Shown: positions 25,168 through 34,980, counted from the first letter of the stretch. The stretch is DNA of 64,000 nucleotides from Rosenbergiella epipactidis (GCF_018494055.1 NZ_JABBFQ010000005.1:124001-188000), one strand, 5' to 3'. Numbers and translations are program-made. Notes: generated from the sequence alone by a model not told the origin.

Positions 25168-25674
25168 ATGATGACTGTAGCTGAAAAAGTGAAAACATAT
25201 CGTCTGACAAAGGCATGGTCGCAGGAACAGCTGGCTGAAGTGGCCTCTCTTTCTGTAAGGACCGTGCAGCGAACTGAAAAAGGCCAGAAACCGAGTCTGG
25301 AAACACTCAGTGCGATTGCTTCAGCCTTTGGTGTAAATGTTTCTGATCTCTCGGAAGAGACTTACGTTGCCAGCCAGGCTCTTGATGAACGCATCAGCGA
25401 AGCCAAATTTCAGGTAGCGCAGGAAACCCGGTTTTATCGGATTCTGGTTACTGCTGTTCTGGTATGCACAGCATTAATGATAATTAACTATCTGTTTACC
25501 CCAGAAAGTTACTGGTCCGTTGTGGTAGCTGTCATATGGGGAGGACTTATCATATTCAGGGGAATACGCGTCTTTATCATGCGAGGGAAAATCGCCTTAT
25601 GGCAACAACGCAGGTTGCAGAAAATTCTTCGCTCAGGAAATAAAAAATTGGATAACAAAACCACCGAAAATTAA
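25168..25674 (+). CDS. XRE-family regulator with C-terminal 2TM domain
   Basis: 168 residues from the ATG at 25168 (ATG at 25171 also possible). A longer frame back to 24958 has no helix-turn-helix logic and is rejected. Residues 1-62 are an XRE helix-turn-helix (WSQEQLAEVASLSVRTVQRT), and residues about 90-140 hold two membrane segments (RILVTAVLVCTALMIINYLF; YWSVVVAVIWGGLIIF). This is the 2TM-domain regulator type, membrane-tethered. It is passenger DNA of the nested transposon and is followed after 56 bp by a small membrane-protein gene. The target is unknown. Confidence 0.78.
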   Translation: MMTVAEKVKTYRLTKAWSQEQLAEVASLSVRTVQRTEKGQKPSLETLSAIASAFGVNVSDLSEETYVASQALDERISEAKFQVAQETRFYRILVTAVLVCTALMIINYLFTPESYWSVVVAVIWGGLIIFRGIRVFIMRGKIALWQQRRLQKILRSGNKKLDNKTTEN

Positions 25675-25730
25675 TGGTGTGCCGATTCACCTGTACTGAA
25701 AAAGATTAACTTTCGTAACTGGGACAACTT

Positions 25731-26231
25731 ATGAATAGTGCACTCTTTTTAAGAGATACCCCCGTCTGGGTATGGATCCTGCTGGCTTTTTTACTGCGAC
25801 GCGGCTTTGCTGCTCTTTATGACCGGGAGATGACAACCGGACGGTTGTTTTTTCTTCCGGTAATTTTTCTTGTCTGGGGGGCATAGGGTGTTATCACTGA
25901 GACAGCACTTGCTGGCGCAAGCCTTACAATGATGGCAGTTGGACTGCTCGCAGGTACCGCTCTTGGATACAGGTTGTGGCGCTCACAGCCACCGCTGAGA
26001 AATTCAGATAATCCGGGCATGATTATCAGGGCCGGGACGCCGCTGACCCTGGGGCTGATTGTGATTACTTTTTGCATGAAGTTTATACTTACCTCAGCCA
26101 TTTATCTGCAGCCGGGATTACGGTCATCCGCAAGTTTTTGTATGTTGTTTGGCGGTGTGACGGGACTTGTTGATGGCGTATTCTGGGGGGGGGCCCTGAG
26201 ACTTTTCATACCCTGGTACAGCAAAAAATGA
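25731..26231 (+). pseudogene. DUF6622-like membrane protein with an in-frame amber codon
   Basis: From the ATG at 25731 the frame encodes MNSALFLRDTPVWVWILLAF and onwards to FLVWGA, then TAG at 25884-25886, then continues in the same frame (GVITETALAGASLTMMAVGL) to 26231. The complete 166-codon product would have four to five membrane helices and resembles small DUF6622-type proteins. A single base change explains the stop. An ATG at 25929 could start a shorter C-terminal product. Confidence 0.65.
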
Positions 26232-26331
26232 TTAACCGTAACTGCCTGTAATTGAAGCCCCACCGACCCGCTATCAATTGTTGTTGGCTTACGCCAGATG
26301 AAACTGAAATTTTCTCCTGTGGTAAGCGATG

Positions 26332-26470
26332 GACGTCCAGTTAGAGTATACCCTAACTGGACGTCAGGCCTGATAATGAAAAACTGTCAGAGTAAAGTCA
26401 CTCTGACTATTTATTGACAGTGATAATTAAAGGTCATGGATTCTTTTCTGACACATTCAGTATTGGAGGC
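26332..26470. promoter_or_regulatory. probable res site upstream of the resolvase gene
   Basis: Contains two perfect inverted repeats: GACGTCCAGTTAG / CTAACTGGACGTC (26332-26344, 26353-26365) and GTCAGAGT / ACTCTGAC (26386-26393, 26400-26407), then a TGACAGTG half site. Position directly before tnpR and multiple dyads fit a Tn3-type res with resolvase autoregulation. Subsite limits are not determined. Confidence 0.5.
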
Positions 26471-26472
26471 GT

Positions 26473-27033
26473 ATGAAAGGTCAACGTATTGGCTATATCC
26501 GGGTAAGTAGCTTTGACCAGAACCCAGAACGGCAACTGGATCAGACTCAGGTGGATAAAGTCTTCGTCGATAAAGCATCCGGTAAAGATACTCAGCGGCC
26601 AGAGCTGGATTCACTGTTGTCATTCGTGCGTGATGGAGACATCGTGGTGGTTCATAGTATGGACCGGCTTGCTCGTAACCTGGATGATTTGCGCCGTCTG
26701 GTACAAAAGCTTACCCATAAAGGTGTGCGTATCGAATTTGTTAAAGAATGTCTGACATTCACTGACGAAGATTCACCAATGGCAAACCTGATGCTCTCAG
26801 TAATGGGGGCTTTTGCCGAGTTCGAGCGTTCTTTAATCCATGAACGTCAGCGTGAAGGCATAGCTTTAGCCAGGCTACGTGGAGCTTACCGTGGACGGAA
26901 AAAATCACTGTCCTCAGAACAACAAAATGAAGTTCGACGGCGAGCAATGGATGGTGAGAAAAAAGCCCAGCTTGCTCGCGAGTTTGGTATTAGCCGTGAA
27001 ACGCTGTATCAATATCTGAAACAGTCTGATTAA
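26473..27033 (+). CDS. tnpR: serine resolvase of the nested transposon
   Basis: 186 residues. GQRIGYIRVSSFDQNPERQL carries the catalytic serine (VSSFDQ, residue 12 or so), DIVVVHSMDRLARNLDDLR and GAFAEFERSLIHERQREGI complete the resolvase/invertase catalytic domain, and a C-terminal helix-turn-helix (KKAQLAREFGISRETLYQYL) binds DNA. GGAGG precedes the ATG. It would resolve cointegrates of the Tn3-family element by recombination at the dyad-rich region just upstream. The tnpA gene follows in the same direction. Looks intact. Confidence 0.93.
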   Translation: MKGQRIGYIRVSSFDQNPERQLDQTQVDKVFVDKASGKDTQRPELDSLLSFVRDGDIVVVHSMDRLARNLDDLRRLVQKLTHKGVRIEFVKECLTFTDEDSPMANLMLSVMGAFAEFERSLIHERQREGIALARLRGAYRGRKKSLSSEQQNEVRRRAMDGEKKAQLAREFGISRETLYQYLKQSD

Positions 27034-27082
27034 CATCTCATTTTTATGTATTCGTATATGATCCGTAGCCAGGGAAGCACTT

Positions 27083-30000
27083 TTGCCAGCAGATTTTTTA
27101 AACGCGGAACAACGTGCCAGTTATGGTCAGTTCTCTGGTGAGCCTAATGACATTCAGCTTGCTCGTTTCTTTCTGCTGGACGAAGTGGATATGGATTTCA
27201 TTAACAACCGGCGCGGAAGGGCAAACCGTCTGGCAGTGGCATTGCTGATTGCCAGCGTTCGATTTCTTGGCACATGGCCTTATGACTTGTCGGCGATCCC
27301 GACCAACGTACTGTGGTTTGTTGCCCGACAGTTGGGAATATCCGATACGGGCGTTCTGTCCGACTACTCCAGAAGAGAAACTACGCTGCGTGAACATCAG
27401 GCACTGATCCGTCGTCAGTATGGCTATCGTGATTTTTCGTGGCCGTGGACTTTCAGATTGAGCCGGTTACTGTTCACCCGCAGCTGGCTTAGCAACGAAC
27501 GACCGGGTCTGCTTTTCGATCTGGCTACCAGTTGGCTTCTGCAAAATAAAATACTGTTGCCGGGCGTCACCACGCTGACCCGTCTGATATCGGAAATACG
27601 TGAAAAATCAGCAGACAGGCTCTGGTCACGTCTGTCCGGGCTGGCATCAGGCGAGCAGTGCTCATTACTTGAAGAACTGTTACAGGTGCCTGACGGAGTA
27701 CGTACCTCACGTTTTGATCAGTTAAGAAAAGGTCCTGTTGCCATCAGTGGCCCAGCATTTAATCAGGCCGTTGCGCGCTACCTGAAACTGAAAGCATTTG
27801 GCATGCAGGATCTCGACTTCACCGGTATTCCTCCGGTGCGTTTCAATGCACTCGCCCGGTATGCTGATATGATTTCAGTGTACAAAATAGCCCGGATGCC
27901 GCCCGCAAGACGAACAGCTATGCTGGTTGCCTTTGTCCGTTCCTGCGAAATATCAGCGCTGGATGACGCGCTGGACGTTCTGGATGGAGTTATCGCTGAT
28001 ATCGGCCGGGAGGCGAAAAAAATTGGGCAAAAAAAACGACTGCGAACACTGAAAGACCTTGATAAATCAGCATTAGAACTGGCAAATATCTGCTCGATGC
28101 TTCTGGATGAAAATGTCGACAGTGAGTTGCTCCGCTCGACAATATTTAAAAAATTCCCTCCGGCCAGGCTGGCCGACACCATCACATTTATAAACGCGAT
28201 TGCCCGGCCTCCTGACGCCAATTTTCACGATGAAATGGTGGAACAGTATGGAAGAGTCCGCCGTTTTCTTCCCTGTTTGCTGGAAAATATTGAATTCAGC
28301 GCCGCTCCGGCAGGTGAAACAACGCTGGAGGCTATACGCTACCTTGCGGCGATCCGATCAACCCGGAGGCAGCTTATTGATGATGCGCCAATGGCTGATA
28401 ATTACCGGCCCCTGGAAGCGACTCTGCTATGGCAAAGACGGTCATTTATCCCGACAGGGCTATACCCTCTGTTTTATGAATAAGTTACAAGACAGCCTGC
28501 GGCGACGGGATATTTACGTCGCACGGAGCGAACGTTGGGGAGATCCACGGGCTAAACTTCTCCAGGGTCAGGACTGGCATACCAACAGAGTGCAGGTGTA
28601 TCGCTCCCTCGGACATCCCCTCAACGCCGGAGAGGCCGTCAATGCGCTGACCCGGCAGCTCGACACGGTGTACCGACAGGTCGCTAAAAATTTTTCTGAT
28701 AATCAGGCCGTTTCGCTGGATTTCACAGGTAAACGCACGAAGCTGACCATTGCTCATCTGAACGGACTGGATGAGCCGCCGACCCTGAAATTACTCTCAA
28801 AACGTATATCTGACCTGCTGCCTGTTGTCGATCTGACCGAACTCCTTCTTGAAATTAACGCGCATACAGGGTTTGCAGATGAATTTACCCATGCAAGCGA
28901 AGTGGGCGCGCGTATGGATGACCTGACCGTCAGTATCTGTGCAGTATTGCTGGCTGAAGCCTGTAATATTGGTATGGAGCCCTTTATTCGACCCAATATT
29001 CCAGCGCTGACCCGTTATCGTCTCAGCTGGACCAAACAAAATTATCTCAGGGCAGAAACGCTGGTAAAAGCAAACGCCAGACTGGTTGATTATCAGTCTA
29101 CCCTGACTCTGGCTCAGAAATGGGGCGGTGGTGAGGTGGCCTCTGCGGACGGTATGCGATTTATAGCCCCGGTACGAACGGTCCATGCAGGTCCCAACCG
29201 AAAATATTTTGGTTCCAGCCGTGGGATCACCTGGTACAACTTCATTTCAGATCAATACTCCGGATTTCATGGCATTGTCGTTCCTGGCACGTTGCGGGAT
29301 TCTATATTTGTACTGGAAGGCCTGCTGGAGCAGCAAACCGGACTCAACCCGACAGAGATAATGACAGATACAGCGGGTTCCAGTGACCTGATCTTCGGTC
29401 TTTTTTGGTTGCTGGGCTATCAGTTTTCACCCCGTCTGGCCGATGCCGGGGCTTCTGTATTCTGGCGAGTGGATAAAGATGCAGATTATGGCGTACTGAA
29501 TGACATCGCCCGCAATGCTGCTAATGCCCGGAAGATAGAGCAACACTGGGATGACATGATGCGTATGGCCGGTTCTCTGACGCTGGAGACAATCCGGGCG
29601 TCAGTTTTGATTCGTTCGTTGCTGAGCAGCGATCGCCCTTCAGGGTTAACACAGGCAATTATCGAAGCCGGAAAAATAAATAAGACACTGTATCTGCTTA
29701 ATTATATTGATGATGAAGATTACCGACGTTGCATTCTGACCCAGCTTAACCGGGGAGAAAGCAGACATGCTGTCGCCAGAGCCATTTGTCACGGGCAGAA
29801 AGGCGAGATCAGAAAACGCTATCATGACGGGCAGGAGGAGCAACTGGGCGCTCTGGGGTTGGTAACCAATGCTGTTGTGCTCTGGAATACCATTTATATG
29901 CAGGCCGCGCTGGCACATTTACGTGACGAGGGCGAAACCCTTAATGAAGACGATGAATCCCGGTTGTCACCACTGCGACATGCGCATATCAATATGCTGG

Positions 30001-30092
30001 GTCACTACACATTCACTCTGGCAGAGCAGGTAACAAAAGGACAGCTAAGACCACTTAAGCAAGCGGAAGAGAGCGATGAATGGCCTCTATAA
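27083..30092 (+). pseudogene. tnpA: Tn3-family transposase with one frameshift
   Basis: Two overlapping frames together encode a full-length approximately 1,000-residue Tn3-family transposase. The first (from TTG 27083) starts PADFLNAEQRASYGQFSGEP and is in frame to about 28,390. The second, one base later, continues LIITGPWKRLCYGKDGHLSR to 30092. The frame change lies around 28,380-28,400. The second frame includes MTDTAGSSDLIFGLFWLLGY and QLNRGESRHAVARAI, parts of the DDE catalytic core. One extra base, or a two-base loss, explains it, so it is a mutation, a sequencing error or, less likely, programmed frameshifting. Without correction the element is not self-mobile. Confidence 0.85.
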
Positions 30093-30140
30093 TTGTCTAT
30101 TGTCATGGCAATGAAAATACCTAGTTGGTTAAAAAACGTA

Positions 30141-30178
30141 CTTAGCGTACGTTTTCGTACGGTTGGGCTTCAGACCCC
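30141..30178 (-). repeat. right inverted repeat of the nested transposon
   Basis: Reverse complement begins GGGGTCTGAAGCCCAACCG and ends GCTAAG, one base different from the left copy. It directly abuts the truncated relaxase gene. Confidence 0.92.
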
Positions 30179-31039
30179 GATGTGCAGCGCCTGGCGTTGG
30201 TCCGTGACTTCGTGTCACAGGAAATCGGTGAGCGTCATGCCTACCAATTTGCCATTCATAATCCCAAGGCGGCGATTGCCGGCGGCGAACAACCGCATGC
30301 CCATATCATGTTCTCAGAGCGTCACTGTGATGGTATTGACCGTGACCCTGAGCAGTATTTCAAACGGGCCAATAGCAAGAATCCTGAGCGCGGCGGGGCA
30401 AAAAAGGTACGCTTTGGGGAAACGCCGACCGAGCGTAAAGCCTATCTTACCGAGCAGCGCAGTCGTTGGGCTGATTTACAGAACGCCTATCTTGAGAAGT
30501 ATCAGCATGATGACCGCGTTGATGCGCGGTCGTATAAAGCGCAAGGCATTGACCGACAACCTGAACGCCATCTTGGACCTTATCAGGTCAGACAGCTCGA
30601 TATTGCCCAGTTACAAGCCGTCATTGACCGGCGTGAGGCCGAGTTTGTTGCGGTTGAACAAAAAGAAAAGTTACAGGGTGCCATTGATGTGACCAGTTCA
30701 CTGCACAGTGTGTTACGCGAACGCGATGAGGCACAGCGAACCTCGCCAGTAGTTGAGCGTGAACAGCGCCAGTCAGGTAAGGCAAACCAAGATGAGATTA
30801 ATAAACTTGTTAATACAGCGATGGGCGATATTCAGCAGGACATTGACCTGCAATCGCTGATTGATTCATCAATGGCTGAGTTTGCCGGTATTCATCAGCA
30901 ACAACTCAAGCAACAAGAACAACTGAAACAAGCGAAGCTGCAAAAGCAGCGCGAAGTTGAACGCCAAAAACAGGCTGAGAAGCTCAAACAGCAGCAATCT
31001 CAGCAACTGAAACCGAAAAGCCGTGGCCCAAGAATGTAA
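30179..31039 (+). pseudogene. MobA/MobL-family relaxase, N-terminally truncated
   Basis: The frame is open from the right border of the nested transposon. It begins within the relaxase domain (LALVRDFVSQEIGERHAYQF) and keeps the HUH histidine pair in EQPHAHIMFSERH, followed by DPEQYFKRANSKNPERGGAKK, and ends in a Gln/Lys-rich coiled coil. The N-terminal part with the catalytic tyrosine is missing, so it cannot nick oriT. Family members start transfer of small mobilisable plasmids. This places a plasmid backbone inside the outer transposon. The first ATG-like start in this frame (30182, GTG region) is probably not genuine. Confidence 0.82.
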
Positions 31040-31051
31040 CAGGAGACTGTG

Positions 31052-31645
31052 ATGGACGACCAAATTAAGAAAATAGCGGCCTTAATTGGCCATCAGCAAC
31101 AGCAAGAAACCCGTGTGACGGCGTTAATCGAAGCCTTTGAGAAAGAGTCTACTTTACTGAGAGAGGAAAATGCGAAGCTCGCCGGCGCAATACGTTCGCT
31201 GTCACAGGCGACCGGTGATGTGACGGATACCGTTAGACAATCTGTGAGTCGGGGAATTTCACAAGTCTCGGAAGAAGTGAAATCTGTGGCACTTGAAAAG
31301 CAGAAGCCGGTTATCAGTGTATTGACTCAGGTGGTTAACGAGGCGCGAGAGTCTGTGAAGTCAATTCGACGTGAAGCTGCGTGGTTTTATTGGAAATCAG
31401 CGTTCTGGACTGTATTGTTGGGTTTTACGTTATTAACTGGAATTCTGATTGGATTTACTTACTACCTAAATCATGGATATCAGCGTATCGCCGATATGCA
31501 AGCGATGGAAAAGCAGTGGGAAAAGAAGGCGCCGTTAGCTAATATCAGTACATGTGATGATAAGCCTTGTGTTGAAGTGACGGGAACTGAATATTCTAAT
31601 AAAAATGGAGATCGCTTTTATCTAATTAGACAGGACTTTAAATAG
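31052..31645 (+). CDS. plasmid mobilisation-associated membrane protein
   Basis: 197 residues from the ATG at 31052, which has AGGAGA upstream. The N-terminal 100 residues are a Gln/Glu-rich coiled coil (LIEAFEKESTLLREENAKLA), then one membrane helix (SAFWTVLLGFTLLTGILIGF, about 130-150), then a short region with two cysteines (STCDDKPC). The layout and position 12 bp after the relaxase gene match MbeB/MobB-like mobilisation proteins that stabilise the relaxosome at the membrane. The gene is intact but useless without a functional relaxase. Confidence 0.65.
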   Translation: MDDQIKKIAALIGHQQQQETRVTALIEAFEKESTLLREENAKLAGAIRSLSQATGDVTDTVRQSVSRGISQVSEEVKSVALEKQKPVISVLTQVVNEARESVKSIRREAAWFYWKSAFWTVLLGFTLLTGILIGFTYYLNHGYQRIADMQAMEKQWEKKAPLANISTCDDKPCVEVTGTEYSNKNGDRFYLIRQDFK

Positions 31646-31833
31646 GTGTAACCCTCTATTTAAGTAGTTTACTAAGCTTAATTCATATCATGAAGCTCTA
31701 ATTTTATTTTATTGACATATCTAAACTACCTCCTAGGGAGTTGGTGATTGAACCTGTAAGGATATAGCACTGAAGAGTGCCAATATTGGAATATCTCTAC
31801 TTACTCACCACAATTAAAAGGAGAAAAGCCGAC

Positions 31834-32265
31834 ATGGTGATTTACAGAATTTCATCACATGTTTACTGGCGTTGTAAATACCACATTGTATGGACCCAAA
31901 GTATCGTTTCAGGATCTTGAAGGATAAATGGGAAAAGATCTTTATAGGATAATCTACATTCTTGGCGGAATAAAAGATTGTGAGGTTCTTGAGCTAAATG
32001 TTCAGCCAGATCATGTAAATCTTGTTGTTATCATTCCACAGAAAATATCGATATCAACTCTGATGGGGTATTTGAATGGCCGTAGTACACTCAAGTTGTA
32101 CAATCGTTTCCCACATATAAGAAAGAAAATATGGTTAATAACTTTTGGTCACGTGGCTACTTTGTAGATACTGTTGGGGTAAACGAGGAAATTATCAGAC
32201 TGTATGTTAGGCATCAGGAGGAAACGGAACAAACACATGAACAGCAGATGGAGTTGCTTGAGTAG
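31834..32265 (+). pseudogene. IS200/IS605-family TnpA (Y1 transposase) relic
   Basis: Three frames must be joined. ATG 31834 gives HVYWRCKYHIVWT, then one base is missing before PKYRFRILKD. The middle frame has GGIKDCEVLELNVQPDHVNL with IPQKISISTLMGYLNGRSTL. A second shift near 32,130 leads to FWSRGYFVDTVGVNEEIIRL. These are the HUH and Y1 regions of IS200-type transposases (usual HVHLLV is HVNLVV here, so the second HUH histidine is also lost). Non-functional. Confidence 0.75.
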
Positions 32266-32279
32266 TAAGCGGAATGTGA

Positions 32280-32305
32280 TAATAGCCCTCTGTAAGGGGC
32301 TATTA
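32280..32305. terminator. perfect hairpin after the IS200 relic
   Basis: TAATAGCCC (32280-32288) pairs with GGGCTATTA (32297-32305). It may be the IS200 right-end hairpin or a terminator. No long T-run follows. Confidence 0.45.
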
Positions 32306-32398
32306 CTATAAATAAAATATCCATAGCCCTTTTATTTTATGTCAGGGCGTGAATAAACCATATGTGATTTGGTTTATTCCATCAAATAATTATTTAAA

Positions 32399-33256
32399 TC
32401 ACAGTGATGACTTTAACTCCCTTAAGCTTTCAGGCCAATCACCAGCCCATTCATACTTATCCTTCAATATTCTAGCGCTATATTCTAAGCAAATTCTTAT
32501 TGGTAGGCCAGGGTAAATTCTATCCATTTCATTTATTACATCTTTACTATTATTAGTTTCTTTTAGTACTTTAAGGAAATCATTTATATAAGTGCGAGTG
32601 AAAGATATGGAGGCAGGGCTGAATGATGAGTTAACTCTAGCGTGACCAGGGATGATAATTTTTGCTTTTAATTTTTCTAAATCATCTAAGCTCTTCATCC
32701 ATTTATTTATTCTTTCAGGTGTTCTCATGTCAGCGATCCAGACGTGCACATCGGAAAAGATAACATCTGAAGCAATTAAAGTACTTATTGATGGGATCCA
32801 AAGTGGTGTTATTTCTATGCAATCACCCCCCATCGGGTCTAAAATTATAATTTCCTCCCCCTCTAGCTGTAATGTCTTTTCCTTTATCTCATTTATTTCG
32901 AATTTGTTTTTTGCTCCATTTTCTTTTAAAGTATCAATGCCCCAGTATTTTATTTTAAAGTCATATGCTTGATTTATATCATTAGCTATTTCTTTATAAG
33001 AAATAACTTTGGCATCAGGGTATTTCGCCTTAATCACCTCTAATCCTAAATAATGATCTGGGTGTAAATGAGTGATGAATATACTTGTTATATTTTTTTT
33101 TGACTCAATTATTTCAGCTAGTAATCGATGAGCATTTGAGAGCGTAAATTGTGCATCAACCAAAATAGCATCATTTTCGCCCATAATTAGTGTTGATGTT
33201 ACTCCGAAACCATTATGCTCATCACTTGCTATGAATGTCTTTGTAGATAAGGTCAT
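32399..33256 (-). CDS. MBL-fold metallo-hydrolase
   Basis: 285-residue metallo-beta-lactamase-fold protein. The zinc-binding signature is THLHPDHYLG (about residues 62-71), the central Asp/His region has SDVIFSDVHVWI, and IIPGHARV provides the later histidine. The family hydrolyses thioesters, lactones or cyclic compounds, and substrate cannot be assigned. It is strongly A+T-rich compared with chromosomal neighbours. It lies 186 bp downstream of a phenolic acid decarboxylase gene on the same strand, and both are cargo of the outer transposon, so a joint role in handling plant-derived compounds is possible. Confidence 0.83.
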   Translation of the reverse strand: MTLSTKTFIASDEHNGFGVTSTLIMGENDAILVDAQFTLSNAHRLLAEIIESKKNITSIFITHLHPDHYLGLEVIKAKYPDAKVISYKEIANDINQAYDFKIKYWGIDTLKENGAKNKFEINEIKEKTLQLEGEEIIILDPMGGDCIEITPLWIPSISTLIASDVIFSDVHVWIADMRTPERINKWMKSLDDLEKLKAKIIIPGHARVNSSFSPASISFTRTYINDFLKVLKETNNSKDVINEMDRIYPGLPIRICLEYSARILKDKYEWAGDWPESLRELKSSL

Positions 33257-33442
33257 ATTTAATCCTTTTTTTCTGAAATGGTGAAGTTAACAAATACATC
33301 AATATAGATATTTTCCTTTTCCAAAAGATGCTTTTTTTTGAATTTATTTTGTGATTTTTTTAATATGTTTCTTTGTGAGTTTTTCGCATTTTTTTGTTTT
33401 GAAAAATACAGGATTTAATATTAAAATCCTGTATTTAAATAA

Positions 33443-33949
33443 TTATTTGTTGTCGAAATAATTGTCAGGAAGTTGGCCTGGAGGTACGCAAATAACTGAG
33501 TCGTTATCAATGCCTTCATTTTTCATATAAGTAACTTTTGCAAATTCTGGGATGACTACATAAGGGTATGCAGGCCCTTCATCGCGAAATTTATTCATAT
33601 CGTCAATGAAATCATTCTGATAGCAAATAGTTTTTTCTGGGTGTTGTCCTTTTCCTGCTATCCATTGAGGGAAGAAAATGGTCCCGTGAATAATTTTACG
33701 TTTTAAATCAAATAGCAAACTAACGCATGTCCCTGTTGGCTCATGCCAATCCACTTTGTAAATGCCGGGGGCAAATTGTACTGCATTCATCTTTTGATTA
33801 GTTACCCATCTACCGCCGACTAACCCCTGATGAATGCGATAATCACAGGTGTTATCATTTCGTGCATACCATTCATATTTCCATCCATTATCGTATGTAT
33901 ATACAAAATGGGTACCGACAAATTCCGATAAGTCTTTTGATTTATTCAT
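33443..33949 (-). CDS. padC: phenolic acid decarboxylase
   Basis: 168 residues from the ATG at 33949, chosen because GGAAAAAAA precedes it; a longer frame to 33967 adds six residues. The protein matches the PadC/FDC family: DLSEFVGTHFVYTYDNGWKY, YEWYARNDNTCDYRIHQG, GGRWV, YKVDWHEPTGT, HGTIFFPQWI and NEGIDNDSVI. PadC removes the carboxyl group of p-coumaric, ferulic and caffeic acids to vinylphenols without cofactor, detoxifying plant phenolics. It is commonly controlled by PadR, but no padR is seen in the window. Its presence as transposon cargo, together with low G+C content, points to horizontal acquisition and a plant-associated life. Confidence 0.93.
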   Translation of the reverse strand: MNKSKDLSEFVGTHFVYTYDNGWKYEWYARNDNTCDYRIHQGLVGGRWVTNQKMNAVQFAPGIYKVDWHEPTGTCVSLLFDLKRKIIHGTIFFPQWIAGKGQHPEKTICYQNDFIDDMNKFRDEGPAYPYVVIPEFAKVTYMKNEGIDNDSVICVPPGQLPDNYFDNK

Positions 33950-34154
33950 TTTTTTTCCAAAAAACAAGCTGTTGAAGAAAAGTTCATGAATTATCTTATT
34001 GCATTATTGAGTTAATTTAAATAGCTAATAGTGCTTAGTATTTAAACATTTACTTCTTAGTGCTTTTTATGAAAAGCAGCTCTATTTTACATAAGAGTGC
34101 TGTTGCGCACCGTATGAATAAACCCCAGTGAAAACTGGATTTCTAGCTAGTTTT

Positions 34155-34436
34155 TTATTTATCACCGTAATAGTAGCGAGCAGCATAGATGATTACTTCA
34201 CCATTTTCGATGGAGTAAACTAAACGATGGGTCTGGTCTATACGCCGCGAATAGAGGGCTGGATCTTTATGGTGCCTTAATCTTTCAGGCTTTCCTATGC
34301 CATTTAAAGGGTCTGATTCTATGTCTTGGAGTAGTTGCCTGACACGCTCAAACTTTTTTTTGTCAGTATCTCGCCAGTAGTTGACATCATCAGCGCTATT
34401 TTTAGTGAACTTAATATTCCACTTTGACAAATTCAC
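34155..34436 (-). CDS. yoeB: YoeB/Txe-family mRNA interferase toxin
   Basis: 93 residues. SADDVNYWRDTDKKKFERVR, GIGKPERLRHHKDPALYSRR, DQTHRLVYSI and the C-terminal ARYYYG are the conserved blocks of YoeB, including the catalytic Glu/Arg/His/Tyr region (HRLVY, YHY-like end). YoeB cleaves mRNA at the ribosomal A site. The start codon at 34436 overlaps the 3' end of the antitoxin gene by 26 bp, giving translational coupling. The pair lies on cargo DNA of the transposon next to plasmid remnants and probably served plasmid stability. Confidence 0.93.
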   Translation of the reverse strand: MNLSKWNIKFTKNSADDVNYWRDTDKKKFERVRQLLQDIESDPLNGIGKPERLRHHKDPALYSRRIDQTHRLVYSIENGEVIIYAARYYYGDK

Positions 34437-34656
34437 CGAGCTCCGCCTGTTTCATTGCTTCATTGATATGATCTGCGTTAATTGGATTACTGAATAAATA
34501 AATTGTTTCTATTAAGGCTTCGTATTCAGCAGCATCAATCATGACAATATCAGGGGCATCACGGCGCATTACGCGTACTGGTTCTGCATCATCGGTAACG
34601 CGCTTCATTGTATCTGCGAAGTGCTTACGAGCATCCGTAAAAGTGATTGCTTGCAT
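34411..34656 (-). CDS. yefM: YefM/Phd-family antitoxin
   Basis: 81 residues beginning MQAITFTDARKHFADTMKRV, with VRVMRRDAPDIVMIDAAEYE typical of the Phd/YefM DNA-binding N-terminal domain. The C-terminal tail (NADHINEAMKQAELGEFVKV) is the flexible toxin-wrapping part. It neutralises YoeB and, with it, represses the operon. First gene of the pair, reading on the minus strand. Confidence 0.93.
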   Translation of the reverse strand: MQAITFTDARKHFADTMKRVTDDAEPVRVMRRDAPDIVMIDAAEYEALIETIYLFSNPINADHINEAMKQAELGEFVKVEY

Positions 34657-34838
34657 ATTGAGTGTTCCTCTATGTTTGAAATACAGAATAATACATGTAC
34701 GTTATCAGGTACAATAATTTACTCATAAACCAGTTTCGTGTGTTTTAGAGAGGCTTATGATGAATGCAACTAGTGCTATTCCATGCTACTTGCATGTTAT
34801 TATATGCCTCCTTGAATCGTTAATTTATTCGGAGAGTT

Positions 34839-34980
34839 ATGTTGAATTGCACGAATTGTACTAAGCCTCTCAACATCTCTATTAGGAGTGATGACGGTAC
34901 CTTAAAATCATGCCCAAGATGTTCTCAAACACATGGTTCAATGCATGTTTTTAGGAAGTATCCAGAGAAATTTGATACTA
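34839..34980 (+). pseudogene. zinc-ribbon protein truncated by the internal Tn3-type repeat
   Basis: The frame from ATG 34839 encodes MLNCTNCTKPLNISIRSDDG then LKSCPRCSQTHGSMHVFRKY. The CxxC...CxxC spacing is that of a zinc ribbon. At 34981 the inverted repeat begins and the frame continues only into transposon end sequence. The product therefore lost its C-terminus to the insertion. Family not recognised beyond the zinc ribbon. Confidence 0.6.

Larger units (their letters stand above)
24229..30178. mobile_element. nested Tn3-family transposon, 5,950 bp
   Basis: Bounded by 38-bp inverted repeats starting GGGGTCTGAAGCCCAACCG (24229-24266 and 30141-30178) that differ at one position near the inner end (GATAAG/GCTAAG). 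It contains a resolvase gene, a res-like region, a frameshifted transposase, and passenger genes. The 5-bp flanks differ (TTTTA left, GATGT right) and the two interrupted genes (recombinase, relaxase) are different. The original insertion was therefore followed by deletion or rearrangement next to one end. Confidence 0.9.

Noticed and set aside
28200..28490. Programmed ribosomal frameshift in tnpA
   Set aside because: No slippery heptamer is evident at the shift, and Tn3-family transposases are not known to use frameshifting. Mutation or base error is simpler.
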